Shown here one piece after another: positions 51,463-60,566 of a stretch of DNA of 64,000 bases. Where the stretch lies: positions 1,860,001 to 1,924,000 of the forward strand of contig OZ244906.1 in assembly GCA_965221655.1 (NCBI GenBank). Reading direction: 5' to 3'. Within the stretch, counting starts at the first letter, position 1. Each line of letters opens with the position of its first letter. The position numbers were made by a program, and so were the translations under genes. The notes under the pieces were generated by a model. That model was not told where the DNA came from. It searched no databases and saw only the letters and a program-made list of their open reading frames with translations. The stretch is from Bin107 sp965221655 (GTDB taxonomy: Bacteria; UBA8248).

Positions 51463-52062
51463 ATGAGCTGGATACAACCCATCGCTTCGGCCGCGGCGCA
51501 GGGGGAAACGAAAAAACTGGTCGACGCCCTGCGCAAGGCGAGAAAACCCGTTCCCCGGATGTTTCTCGAAATGGGCAGAAGACCCCGGATACTGGCCGGG
51601 CGCGAGACGCTGCGCAACGCGGTACACGGGGGGTCGAGCCTCGGGACGAGGCGCGCGGAGTTGATTGCCTTTTACGTGGCGGCGCACGGCGGGTGATACG
51701 GCTGAGCGATGAACCACGGACAGTTGTTCCGTGCCGCTTGTGAAGACGCCTCCATCGCCGAAGTGGCCCAGGTGCTCGACGATCCGAAACGTGCGCATAT
51801 ACTCGACCGGGCGGATCGCGCCATGCTGGCCTATGCGGAAAAAATAACCCATACGCCCCACCGGATGCGGGAAAGCGACGTCGAGCGTCTGCGGCGCGCC
51901 GGCTTCAGCGAGGAGAACGTCGTGGACATCATCGCTGCCGCGGCTTACAGAAACTTTGCCAACACCATCAACCAGGCCCATGGACACGTCGAGCAAAACC
52001 CCAAGGGTCCCAAAGAACTGCAAGCAGCCATCAGGAGGTTGAAGAAAAAAATTCGTGGCTAA
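51463..52062 (+). CDS. AhpD-like selenoprotein with two selenocysteines (U-Y-G-U, codons 78 and 81)
   Basis: Two segments in one frame are separated by two TGA codons 9 nt apart (51694 and 51703). Read through, the junction is AELIAFYVAAHGG-U-YG-U-AMNHGQLFR, while the AhpD/carboxymuconolactone-decarboxylase family has ELIAxYVSxxNGCxYCxxxHGxL. Both redox cysteines are therefore UGA, and H85 is kept. The product is 199 residues, full length for the family. ATG at 51463 follows GAGGAGCCAACC. A perfect hairpin lies at 51715-51733. Chance nonsense mutations at exactly both Cys positions, with the frame intact on both sides, are very unlikely. The gene overlaps the next one by 8 nt. A peroxidase or disulfide-type reductant role is inferred. 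Confidence 0.87.
51715..51733 (+). promoter_or_regulatory. candidate bacterial SECIS hairpin serving both UGA codons
   Basis: CACGGA and TCCGTG form a perfect 6-bp stem with a 7-nt loop CAGTTGT; an inner C-G pair would leave an AGTT loop with a bulged T. The loop is 15-16 nt after the second UGA and 24-25 nt after the first, near or inside the usual spacing for both. Confidence 0.65.
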
Positions 52063-52798
52063 GATACCTTTTCGACTCTCATCTCTCTCCTACCTGGGCC
52101 TGTTCGTCTCGGCGGCTTGCGTGGCGGCCTCCCTGACGGCGGGGTTGGGCCACCGCTGGGGTCTATGGGATGCCAGCGTCGGTCTGGGCATTTTCGTGGC
52201 CGCCGCCATCACCGCCCTGCTCTCCGTGGTCGTCTCCATCGCAGGGGGCGTGTTCGCCCTGCGCGATGCCTCAAAGGGCAAGACGCTCGCCGCCGCCCTC
52301 GGAATCGCGCTGGGCTTTACCCTGGCGGGCTTTCTTCACGCGCAGGTACAGATTTTGAGGCGGGTGCCCCGCATTCACGACATTACGACGGACACGCAAA
52401 ACCCGCCCGCCTTTCTCTCCCTTCTCCCGCTGAGAAAAGGGGCGGAAAATCCGCCCGGTTACGAGGGAGCGCGTATCGCGGCACTTCAGAAAAAAGGGTA
52501 TCCGGACATCCGCCCGCTCACCTTTCGGGCGTCGGGAGAAGAAATTTTCCGGCGCGCCCTCGCCGCCGCCGACGCCATGGGCTGGCAGGTGGTATCGTCG
52601 CGGCCGGGCGAGGGAATCATCGAGGCCTACGACGCCACCTTTTGGTTCGGCTTCAGGGACGACGTCGTCATCCGCGTCACGCGCAGCGGCGAGACGACGC
52701 GCCTCGACGTTCGTTCGAAATCGCGCGTCGGCGTAAGTGACGTGGGGGCGAACGCCAGGCGGATTCGTGGATTTTCAGGGAAATTACGACGAGAATGA
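52055..52798 (+). CDS. DUF1499-domain membrane protein
   Basis: The 247-residue protein has an N-terminal membrane region with about three helices (LSYLGLFVSAACVAASLTAG, VGLGIFVAAAITALLSVVVS, TLAAALGIALGFTLAGFL). A C-terminal DUF1499 domain follows: VPRIHDITTDTQNPPAF, then GWQVVSSRPGEGIIEAYDATFWFGFRDDVVIRV. Function is unknown. It starts with GTG at 52055, overlapping the selenoprotein stop by 8 nt, which indicates translational coupling. Confidence 0.82.
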   Translation: MAKIPFRLSSLSYLGLFVSAACVAASLTAGLGHRWGLWDASVGLGIFVAAAITALLSVVVSIAGGVFALRDASKGKTLAAALGIALGFTLAGFLHAQVQILRRVPRIHDITTDTQNPPAFLSLLPLRKGAENPPGYEGARIAALQKKGYPDIRPLTFRASGEEIFRRALAAADAMGWQVVSSRPGEGIIEAYDATFWFGFRDDVVIRVTRSGETTRLDVRSKSRVGVSDVGANARRIRGFSGKLRRE

Positions 52799-52873
52799 AC
52801 CCAACTCTCTGGCTTTTGCAAAACGGGGACTTGCCAGAAATACTGGCTTCCCGTGCATCCTGACGAGGGCCGT

Positions 52874-55192
52874 ATGTCCGGTTACCGCGTTCTAGGCAAA
52901 CCCATACCCAGACTCGACTCGGCAGAGAAAGTTTCCGGGTTCGCCGATTTCGGCGACGACTTGAGAAGACCCGGCTGCCTCACCGCCAAGCTGTTGCTGA
53001 GTCCCCACGCGCACGCCGAAATCAAGCGAATTGACGTCCGCGACGCCCTCAAGGTCCCCGGCGTACGCGCCATAGTCACTGGGGATGATTTTTTGGGCAT
53101 TCGCCACGGCAGGCTCGTGCGGGACGAGCCGCTTTTGGCCGTGGGCAAGGTGCTCTACGTGGGCGAGCGCGTGGCGGCGGTGGCCGCTGACACCCCCGAG
53201 GCGGCACAAGCCGCAGTCGAGAAAATGCACGTGGAGTACAAAGCTCTCCCGGCCGTATTCACGACGGACGACGCCATGCAGGAGGACGCTCCCCTGCTCC
53301 ACGACGCACTGAGCGATTACGCATCTTTCCCCGGCATCGTCCGCTACGCAAACGTGGCCACCGATATTCTCATTCACTCGGGCGATCCCATCGAGCAAGC
53401 CCTTGCGCGCGCCGATCTGGTCTTTGAGGACGTGTACGAGACGCCCCGCGTACACCAGAATTATCTCGAACCCCGCGCCATGCTCGCCGAACCCGGCCCC
53501 GAGGGCAGCACCATCGTGCACACGCCTACCCAGGCGGCTTTCGTGGTGCGCGCCATCGCGTCTGAAATTCTCGCACTTCCCATGAACAAGCTGCGCGTCG
53601 TGAGCACCCACGTGGGGGGTGCATTCGGCGGCAAATCCCAACACCTGCTCGAAGCCCTCGTTATCCTTTTGAGCAGAAAGACGAACCGCCCGGTGCAGTT
53701 GACGCTCAACCGCGAGGAAGAAACCATTATCGGCACCCCGAGGCACGCATATCACATGCGCTATCGCACGGGCGTGACGCGAGAAGGAACAATCCTCGCG
53801 CGCCACGTGCAAATCACCTCGAACAACGGCGCTTACTGCATGACGGGGCCCATGGTGCTGGGAAAATCCTGCTACACCTGCACGGGGCCGTACAAGATTC
53901 CCCACGTCAGGGTGGATGGCCTGCTCGTGTACACGAACCTCCCCCCCAGCGGCTCCTACAGGGGGCTGGGCGTGCCGCAAGTCGCCTTCGCCTGCGAGCG
54001 GCACACCGACCGCATCGCTTCGGAACTGAAGATGGACCCGCTCGCCTTTCGGCTCCTCAACGCGATGGACGAAAACGACCCCGACCCGGCGGGCACAATC
54101 ATGCAAAGCGTGAGCATCAAGGAGACGCTCGAGCGCGCGGGCAAAAAAGCGGGTTGGAACAAACCCGGAGAAAAGAGGCGAGGCGGCAAAATCAGGCGGG
54201 GGCTGGGCATCGGCTGTGCGCGCTACCCCACGGGAGGGGGGGCGTCGGGTGCGGTGGTGAAGGTGAACGAGGACGGGGGACTGGCCGTGTTGGCCGGGTG
54301 CTCCGACCTGGGCACGGGGGCAGCTACCCTGCTGGCACAAGTGGCGGCGGAGGTTTTGCAGTCCGACATCGAGAGGGTGCACGTTCGCCTCGCCGACACC
54401 GAAACCACACCCTTTGACGCCATTTCCGCGGGCAGTCGCACCACTTTCAATATGGCCCACGCGGTGCGCATGGCGGCGGAAGACGCGCGTGAGCAGATGC
54501 TGCGCCAGGCGGCGCGCATGCTCGAATCCTCGCCGGAGGATTTGGACATCGCCGAGGGAAACATATTCGTGCGCGCGGCGCCCTCGCGCGCCGTTTCGTT
54601 TTCGGAAGTCGCGCATTCCGCCGTCTGGAAAGGGGACGGCCCCGTAACCGGTCGCGGCGCCTACAGGGGAGAGAATCCCCCCCACCGGCCGGGCAACGTG
54701 CGCGGACACCCCGAACCGGCCAGGCCGGGCCCTGAATTCGCCACCCAGATAGCCGAGGTCGAAGTCGACGTCGAAACGGGAGAAACTTCCGTTCGCAAGA
54801 TCACCAGTGCGCAGGACGTGGGCTTTGCCATGAACCCCCTCACCCTGCACGGGCAGATAGAGGGAGGCATCGTGCAAGGGCTGGGTTGGGCTTTGGCCGA
54901 GGAGATTCACCACGAGAACGGCCGCATCGCCCACGCTGATTTCGAGAGCCAGCTCAACCCCACGAGCCTCGACGTCTCGGAAATCGAGAGCCTGCTCGTG
55001 GAATCGCCCGACTTGGAAGGGCCCTTCGGTGCGAAGGGAGCGGGCGAAATCCCGCTCATTCCCGCGGCGCCCGCCATCATCAACGCCATCGCCGACGCCA
55101 TCGGGAATACGGCCAGCCGCCACCTCAACAAGCTGCCCATCGCGCCCGAGGACGTCGTTCGCGCGGTCCGCGAGAAAAACGCCTCCGCCTGA
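52874..55192 (+). CDS. molybdenum hydroxylase large subunit (xanthine dehydrogenase/CoxL family)
   Basis: The 772-residue protein has the aldehyde oxidase/xanthine dehydrogenase N-terminal domain (RVLGKPIPRLDSAEKVSGFADFGDDL) and the Mo-pterin domains, with THVGGAFGGKSQH, NLPPSGSYRGLGVPQ, TRTTFNMAHAVR-type and the catalytic Glu in GAKGAGEIPLIPAAPAI. It would hydroxylate a carbon next to nitrogen or an aldehyde. No FAD or 2Fe-2S subunit gene is adjacent, so partners must be encoded elsewhere. ATG at 52874 is preferred; a GTG at 52853 is possible. The nearby yqeC suggests it may be selenium-dependent (inference). Confidence 0.9.
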   Translation: MSGYRVLGKPIPRLDSAEKVSGFADFGDDLRRPGCLTAKLLLSPHAHAEIKRIDVRDALKVPGVRAIVTGDDFLGIRHGRLVRDEPLLAVGKVLYVGERVAAVAADTPEAAQAAVEKMHVEYKALPAVFTTDDAMQEDAPLLHDALSDYASFPGIVRYANVATDILIHSGDPIEQALARADLVFEDVYETPRVHQNYLEPRAMLAEPGPEGSTIVHTPTQAAFVVRAIASEILALPMNKLRVVSTHVGGAFGGKSQHLLEALVILLSRKTNRPVQLTLNREEETIIGTPRHAYHMRYRTGVTREGTILARHVQITSNNGAYCMTGPMVLGKSCYTCTGPYKIPHVRVDGLLVYTNLPPSGSYRGLGVPQVAFACERHTDRIASELKMDPLAFRLLNAMDENDPDPAGTIMQSVSIKETLERAGKKAGWNKPGEKRRGGKIRRGLGIGCARYPTGGGASGAVVKVNEDGGLAVLAGCSDLGTGAATLLAQVAAEVLQSDIERVHVRLADTETTPFDAISAGSRTTFNMAHAVRMAAEDAREQMLRQAARMLESSPEDLDIAEGNIFVRAAPSRAVSFSEVAHSAVWKGDGPVTGRGAYRGENPPHRPGNVRGHPEPARPGPEFATQIAEVEVDVETGETSVRKITSAQDVGFAMNPLTLHGQIEGGIVQGLGWALAEEIHHENGRIAHADFESQLNPTSLDVSEIESLLVESPDLEGPFGAKGAGEIPLIPAAPAIINAIADAIGNTASRHLNKLPIAPEDVVRAVREKNASA

Positions 55193-55198
55193 GCCTGC

Positions 55199-56485
55199 CT
55201 AGTTCTTTAGTTCGAACGTCTCGTCGTAGATATCGAAACTCGACGAGCCGGCAACCTCGCGCGCCTGTGTGATGAGCCTGCGCGCGGATTCCGAGATGCT
55301 CCCCCCTTCGAGAAAACGGGTGTAGAAATCATAATAAAAAGCATCGGGCCGAACGTGAACGCGCACCCTGAGCCTCACGGCCCCGCGCAATCGGTTCTTG
55401 CGGTACGGAAACGTGATGGACTTTTGGGGAGGAATGCGCGTGTCGCGGATTTCACGACTGAAATCCGGGGAAAGTCTCCGTTCGATCACGTCGACTTGTC
55501 TCGAACCCGGTATGCGCCGTCCCTGCTCGTCCTCCAGTTCCGATACCACATCCACAGATGGAGTGATGTAGGTGGGGAAATAATGGCCCGCCCCCGTATT
55601 CGTGAGCGTGATTCTCGCCGCCACGACGTCGCGGGGGACCTTTTCTGCGAGCATTACCTCCACGTACAAGGCGCCCTGCGTCATGTCCCTGTCGTGAATG
55701 CCGCGCCACAGATGCGCGCGCCCGGGCATGTGACAACTCTGGCAGGCGACGCCCTCGCGCCCCCAAAGCGAATCTTTCCACTCGTTGTAGGTATTCTGAA
55801 TCGCCTTGCCGTTCGGCCCGGGAAACTCGTGCTGGTGGCAGGTCATGCAAAATTCCGCGCGGCTGAAAAAAGGCGTGCGCTCCACGCCTGCGTGGGCTCC
55901 GCTGCTGGTCGTGTCGTTCACGCCCGCCGGGGTCTGCGCTTTCTGAGGGCCGTACACACGCCAGTTGCGCACGTGGCAACTCGCACAGGTCAAGCCGTGC
56001 ATCTCCAGCCTTGGGTCGTGAACGGGGTTTTTCTCCCACCTGGCAAGGGGGCCGACACCCCGTTGCGCGCGTTTTTGCTGCTCCGCCAGGGGTGCGTGGC
56101 ACTCGTTGCAACCCCGTGCTCCTTCAGGATTCGTCTTCCACATCTCGACGAGCTGCCCGTAGACACCCGGACCCATCGCCTTGGCGTGCAGCGAGGTTTT
56201 CCACTGCGCGTATTGCGCGGGGTGGCAACTCCCGCAACTCTCGGGCAGAAGAGAACGCTCCATGCCCTTGTAGGATGCGGGCGCCTCGCCCATGGGGGGG
56301 AGAGAAGGCCTGAAATGCGCGCGAATGAAATCACGCCAGTGCTTCCATTTCCCGACAACCTCGCCTTTCTCCGTCGCCGGGGCGGAGAGAGCGACGAACC
56401 CGCCAAACGACGGCGCAAGGACACACGCGAGTACAAAAAGGAAAACGCCGACGGCGAGACCCATATGCTTCAAGACGCATCTCAT
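55199..56485 (-). CDS. membrane-anchored pentaheme cytochrome c
   Basis: The 428-residue protein has an uncleaved or signal N-terminal helix (residues 8-33) and five CxxCH haem sites: CGSCH 84-88, CNECH 126-130, CASCH 167-171, CMTCH 213-217 and CQSCH 248-252. Spacing resembles cytochrome c-554-like electron carriers. The C-terminal 170 residues lack haem sites and look beta-rich (VEVMLAEKVPRDVVAARITLTNTGAGHYFP), like a carbohydrate-binding or immunoglobulin-type domain. It works in the periplasm in electron transfer. It is convergent with the molybdenum hydroxylase gene and has no redox partner adjacent. Confidence 0.88.
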   Translation of the reverse strand: MRCVLKHMGLAVGVFLFVLACVLAPSFGGFVALSAPATEKGEVVGKWKHWRDFIRAHFRPSLPPMGEAPASYKGMERSLLPESCGSCHPAQYAQWKTSLHAKAMGPGVYGQLVEMWKTNPEGARGCNECHAPLAEQQKRAQRGVGPLARWEKNPVHDPRLEMHGLTCASCHVRNWRVYGPQKAQTPAGVNDTTSSGAHAGVERTPFFSRAEFCMTCHQHEFPGPNGKAIQNTYNEWKDSLWGREGVACQSCHMPGRAHLWRGIHDRDMTQGALYVEVMLAEKVPRDVVAARITLTNTGAGHYFPTYITPSVDVVSELEDEQGRRIPGSRQVDVIERRLSPDFSREIRDTRIPPQKSITFPYRKNRLRGAVRLRVRVHVRPDAFYYDFYTRFLEGGSISESARRLITQAREVAGSSSFDIYDETFELKN

Positions 56486-56729
56486 GATTCCTGCCCCAAC
56501 AGCGCGCGGTGCCCGTTTTCGCCCCGCACATGGAGAGGCGCTCTCAAACCCCGGTGCATTCTATCGCTCCGCGGCGGCGCTCTCCAGCATCAGGCCGAGG
56601 GCAAGAGAGTGGAGATTCGTTGCCGGCCCGCGTGCGCGGAGCAGGGGGGAGGCACCCTCGCGTTTACTTGTTCGGTCCGATTCGGTAGGTTCTATCCGCA
56701 TCGGTGATACCTCAAAACGCGGAGAGACG

Positions 56730-57182
56730 ATGAACGTCGAAATACGTCCGGCCACCACCGGGGACGCGGAGAAAATTGCCACGTTCAACGTCGAGATGGC
56801 CCTGGAGAGCGAGGGCCTTCGCCTCGACCCCAAAACCGTCCGCCGGGGTGTGGAAAAATCGCTCTCCCAACCCTCGGTGGGGCGGTACTATCTCGCGCAT
56901 CGCGGCGACGAGATAGTGGGGCAGATTCGGGTCACCCTCGAGTGGAGCGACTGGAACAACGCGCAATACTGGTGGATTCAGAACGTTTACGTCACGCCGT
57001 CCGCGAGAAGGCAAGGCATCTACCGCGCACTGCACCTCTATGTCCGCAATCTCGCGGAGCGGGCGGGGGCTTGCGGTCTGCAACTATACGTCGACGCCCG
57101 GAACACCGGTGCGCAGGCAGTCTATAAAAACCTGAACATGGCCCCGAGCCACTATCTCATCTTCGAACAAATGCAGGATTAA
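56730..57182 (+). CDS. GNAT-family N-acetyltransferase
   Basis: The 150-residue GNAT protein begins IRPATTGDAEKIATFNVEMA, has the acetyl-CoA-binding motif A in VYVTPSARRQGIYRALHLYV (R/Q-x-x-G-x-x/A) and the C-terminal YVDARNTGAQAVYKNLNM. ATG at 56730 follows GGAGAGACG. The acceptor is unknown. It stands as a single gene. Confidence 0.88.
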   Translation: MNVEIRPATTGDAEKIATFNVEMALESEGLRLDPKTVRRGVEKSLSQPSVGRYYLAHRGDEIVGQIRVTLEWSDWNNAQYWWIQNVYVTPSARRQGIYRALHLYVRNLAERAGACGLQLYVDARNTGAQAVYKNLNMAPSHYLIFEQMQD

Positions 57183-57232
57183 CCACAGGAAAAAGGCCGC
57201 CCGGGAGGCAAACGCCCGCTCGCTCCCGCGCA

Positions 57233-57667
57233 TTAGGGGCCTTCGCGATTTCTCTTTAAGGGAATGACGTCCGCCGGCTTGCGCACCTCTCCGGCCCGGC
57301 CCGCGTGTCCGGTGCGCCCCAGTGCCTGCAGCACCGCCGCGAGAACGCCTCCCACGGTGCGCGCGCTCATCCGCTTTACGCCCCCCGCACCCATCGATGC
57401 GAGACGCGGCGTCTTTTGCACCGCAGCGGGGGTCTGCGCACGGCGCAGAAACCACGTCGCCTTGAGACAAAACGCGACTGACAACACCACGAAGACGCCC
57501 AGCACCTTGAGCCCCCGCGCGGGTTCGTCCACGATCATGACGCTGATGCGGGCGATTCCGTAAAACGCAAGCGCCGCCGCCCCCAGGCACACGGGCACAA
57601 ACCAGCCCGGGCGCGCACGCTGCCCAAAGCGCTCCGGACGCAATACTTTTCTGTGAAGACCTGACAT
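57233..57667 (-). CDS. hypothetical small inner-membrane protein
   Basis: The 144-residue protein of unknown function has two predicted membrane helices (FVPVCLGAAALAFYGIARIS and LKVLGVFVVLSVAFCLKATW). They are flanked by basic termini, with a C-terminal cytoplasmic tail rich in Arg/Gly. GGAG lies 7 nt before the ATG at 57667. It is divergent from serS. Confidence 0.6.
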   Translation of the reverse strand: MSGLHRKVLRPERFGQRARPGWFVPVCLGAAALAFYGIARISVMIVDEPARGLKVLGVFVVLSVAFCLKATWFLRRAQTPAAVQKTPRLASMGAGGVKRMSARTVGGVLAAVLQALGRTGHAGRAGEVRKPADVIPLKRNREGP

Positions 57668-57828
57668 CACCCACTCCGAAGCGTTGCGGTAACCCGGAGG
57701 ATGCCCCCGATGGGCGCACGATACTCCATTTTTCCGGTTCGCTTCCAGCATGCGGCGTTTCCGTTGACGCAGGGAAGCCTCCCGTTTTATGTTCCCTACG
57801 CAAGGCCCCTGCACGCAAGGAGCGCACA

Positions 57829-59118
57829 TTGTTCGACATTCGCCTCATCAGAAGCGACCCCGAAGCGGTGGCGCGCGCACTCGCCCGCAGGGGCGGGGAG
57901 TGGAACCTCGCGGAGATATGCGACATCGACGCCCGGAGGCGGGATTTGACCCACCAGGTGGAGAGTCGGGTGGCCGAGGCGCGCAGGCACAGCAAGGCCA
58001 TCGGCGAGATGCGGCGCAAAGGAACCGCGGACGAGGAGGTCGAGGCAACTCTCGCCGAAAGCCGCCGTCTGACGGCCGAGGCCAAGGCCATGGAGGTCGA
58101 GCTCAAAGAACTCGAAGAGCGCCAGGACGACCTCCTCCTCGGTCTGCCCAACGCCCCGCACGAGACGACGCCCGATGGCCTGAGCGCGGAGGAGAATGCC
58201 CTCGTGCGCACGTGGGGCGAGAAGCCCGCTTTCGACTTCGCACCCCGCCCGCACGACGAGGTGGGCGAAGCCTTAGGAATCCTCGACATGAAGCGCGCCG
58301 CCAAGATAGCGGGGGCGCGCTTTGCGCTCTACCGGGGGGCGGGGGCACGGCTCGAGCGCGCCCTCATCAACTTCATGCTCGATCTGCACACCACCGAACA
58401 CGGCTACACCGAGTGGCTCCCGCCGTTCATGGTAAACCCCGAGGCCATGACGGGCACGGGCCAGTTGCCCAAATTCGAGGAAGACCTCTTTCGCGTGGAC
58501 GACGGGCGCTACTACCTCATTCCCACCGCCGAGGTTCCCGTCACCAACATCCACAGAGAGGAGATACTCGACGGGCGCGACCTGCCGCTCAAGTACACGG
58601 CCTACACCCCGTGCTTCCGCAGCGAGGCGGGCTCCTACGGCCAGGACACGCGCGGCCTCATTCGCCAGCACCAGTTCAACAAGGTCGAGCTCGTGAAGTT
58701 CGCCCGCCCCGAGGAGAGCTACCAGGAACTCGAGAGCCTCACCGCCGACGCCGAGGAGGTGCTCAGGCGCTTGGGGCTCCACTACCGCGTCGTCGATTTG
58801 TGCGCGGGCGATCTGGGTTTTTCCGCCGCCAAGACCTACGACATCGAGGTCTGGCTGCCCTCCCAGAACACCTACCGCGAGATTTCCTCGTGCAGCAATT
58901 TTGAGGACTTCCAGGCGCGGCGCGCGCGCATCCGCTTCCGCGCGGAGCCTGGCGCGCGGCCCACGCTCCTCCACACCCTCAACGGCTCAGGGCTCGCCGT
59001 GGGCCGCACCCTGGTGGCGATTCTCGAGAATTACCAGGCCGCGGACGGATCGGTCGAAATCCCCCAAGCCCTCCGCCCCTGGATGGGCGGGCAAGAAATC
59101 ATCACGCCTGAAATGTAA
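57829..59118 (+). CDS. serS: seryl-tRNA synthetase
   Basis: The 429-residue class II synthetase starts LFDIRLIRSDPEAVARALARRG with a TTG codon after AAGGAGCGCACA. The N-terminal long coiled coil that binds tRNA-Ser spans about residues 30-100. Motif 2 is CFRSEAGSYGQDTRGLIRQHQF-like and motif 3 is LNGSGLAVGRTLVAILENYQ. It charges tRNA-Ser and would also charge tRNA-Sec, the first step toward selenocysteine, which is relevant to the three selenoproteins here. Confidence 0.96.
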   Translation: MFDIRLIRSDPEAVARALARRGGEWNLAEICDIDARRRDLTHQVESRVAEARRHSKAIGEMRRKGTADEEVEATLAESRRLTAEAKAMEVELKELEERQDDLLLGLPNAPHETTPDGLSAEENALVRTWGEKPAFDFAPRPHDEVGEALGILDMKRAAKIAGARFALYRGAGARLERALINFMLDLHTTEHGYTEWLPPFMVNPEAMTGTGQLPKFEEDLFRVDDGRYYLIPTAEVPVTNIHREEILDGRDLPLKYTAYTPCFRSEAGSYGQDTRGLIRQHQFNKVELVKFARPEESYQELESLTADAEEVLRRLGLHYRVVDLCAGDLGFSAAKTYDIEVWLPSQNTYREISSCSNFEDFQARRARIRFRAEPGARPTLLHTLNGSGLAVGRTLVAILENYQAADGSVEIPQALRPWMGGQEIITPEM

Positions 59119-59557
59119 CTCATCAAAAATCAGTTGTTTGACGCAGAATTTACCCGCGTGACCTTTGCCGATTTTTCCCGCTTTTTCCCGGGTTTCACCG
59201 GGTTTTCCCGGGTTTTGGTATTTACAGGTCGTGCCGCACCTGCGCCTCCATGCGGGCAAATGCACCGCGGGCAAGAGCGCAAGGCCGCAAGCCGCAAATG
59301 CAGGCGTCAGGGAGAGGAGGCTCGCAGGGCGGCGGGTTTTTTCGCGAGCCGGGTACGGAGGCCGCCGCCTGCGAGACGTTTCTCCATCACGAGGAACAAA
59401 CCACCGCTCACCCACCCCCGTAACACGCCGATAGCGCGCGTCTTATCTCACGGGCGTTCGCACCACGAGTTGCCCCCGCCCCGTCTCGTCTATACTATGG
59501 CCTCGTCCGGTGAAAATCGTCGTGCCGCGCCGCCCGGCGGCCCCCTCGGGAGCAGAC
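59119..59557. other. about 440-bp intergenic region with imperfect CCCGGG/TTTT repeats
   Basis: Between serS and the deacetylase gene there is no supported gene. At 59172-59218 a short imperfect repeat of TTTTCCCGGG-like units gives several G3/C3 runs that could form hairpins. A TATACT box at 59491-59496, about 60 nt before the next ATG, is a plausible -10. Confidence 0.45.
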
Positions 59558-60484
59558 ATGAAAGAAGGCATGAAGCCCGGCGACCGCCTGCCCTACTCGG
59601 CCGTCATCGATCGCAAGCCCCTCAAGCTGCCCGGCGACGCGCGCCTGGTACTCTGGCCGGTGCTGGCACTCGAGGTGTGGGACATCGTGCGCCCCATGGC
59701 GCGCATGGTGATACCCCCGCCCCAGGGGGTGCCGATGATACCCGACCACCCCAACTGGAGCTGGCACGAATACGGCATGCGCGTCGGCGTGTGGCGCATC
59801 AAGCGCATGCTGGATGACTTGGGCGTACGCCCCACGGTTACGCTCAACGCGCGCACCTGCCTGGAATATCCGCGCGTCGCCGGAGCGTGTTTGGAGGCGA
59901 ACTGGGAGTTCAACGCCCACTCCTTCGAGCAGGTGCCGATGCACAAGCTCGACGACGAACGCGCGGTCATCGACCGGTGCATGCGCGTCATCGAGGATTT
60001 TGCCGGCAAACGCCCGCGCGGCTGGTTCGGCCCGGGGCTCACCCAGACGTACCAGACGCTGGATTTTCTCGCCGAGGCCGGCATCGAATACATCGGCGAC
60101 TGGGTACTCGACGATCAACCCGTGCACGTCAAAACGAAGGTAGGCAAATCGGTCGTGGCCCTGCCCTACAACTACGAGCTCCACGACATCGTGATGATGG
60201 CGATCCAGTACCACACGTCAGAAGTCTTCCGCGACCGCGCACTCGATTACTTCGAGACCCTTTATGCCGAGAGCCACGAATCCACCAAGGTGATGTCCAT
60301 CGCCATGCACCCGTATCTCTCGGGCTCGCCGCACCGGATAAAATACGTGCGCGAAACCTTTGAGCACATTCTCTCCAAACCGGGGGTGGTGTGCTGGGAC
60401 GGAGAGCAGATACTCGACTGGTTCCTGAAAGAACGCCCAGCACCCAAACCCCGCAAAAGACGCGCCAAACGCAAAAAGGCCTAG
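59558..60484 (+). CDS. polysaccharide deacetylase/allantoinase PuuE-like protein
   Basis: The 308-residue NodB-fold protein resembles the PuuE/polysaccharide deacetylase group: VLALEVWDIVRP at the first strand, WHEYGMRVGVWRIKRMLDDLGVRPTVTLNA, NAHSFEQVPMHKL with the His metal ligand, and IAMHPYLSGSPHRIKYV at the C-terminus. The classic Asp pair of motif 1 is not obvious, so it may prefer small amides, as with formamide- or allantoin-type hydrolases. The Lys/Arg-rich tail is unusual. ATG at 59558 follows CGGGAGCAG. Confidence 0.78.
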   Translation: MKEGMKPGDRLPYSAVIDRKPLKLPGDARLVLWPVLALEVWDIVRPMARMVIPPPQGVPMIPDHPNWSWHEYGMRVGVWRIKRMLDDLGVRPTVTLNARTCLEYPRVAGACLEANWEFNAHSFEQVPMHKLDDERAVIDRCMRVIEDFAGKRPRGWFGPGLTQTYQTLDFLAEAGIEYIGDWVLDDQPVHVKTKVGKSVVALPYNYELHDIVMMAIQYHTSEVFRDRALDYFETLYAESHESTKVMSIAMHPYLSGSPHRIKYVRETFEHILSKPGVVCWDGEQILDWFLKERPAPKPRKRRAKRKKA

Positions 60485-60566
60485 CGCGGAGCAAGCGGGA
60501 GCAGCCACGGCAACCCCGATGGCGTTGCTCCACAGGCTTCCCTATCCGGACCAGGGAGAATCGCAC

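Noticed and set aside
51116..51466. Plus-strand open frame with a signal-peptide-like stretch upstream of the U-Y-G-U gene.
   Set aside because: No ribosome site, it overlaps the divergent gene start and the TATAAT box, and its second half is low-complexity Pro/His/Ser.
52892..55123. Long minus-strand open frame of 743 codons opposite the molybdenum hydroxylase.
   Set aside because: The opposite strand encodes a well-conserved family with all motifs; the antisense translation has no recognisable feature.
59160..59225. Repeated TTTTCCCGGG units considered as a CRISPR or satellite array.
   Set aside because: Units are only about 10-15 bp, imperfect and without unique spacers; better described as a short low-complexity intergenic stretch.
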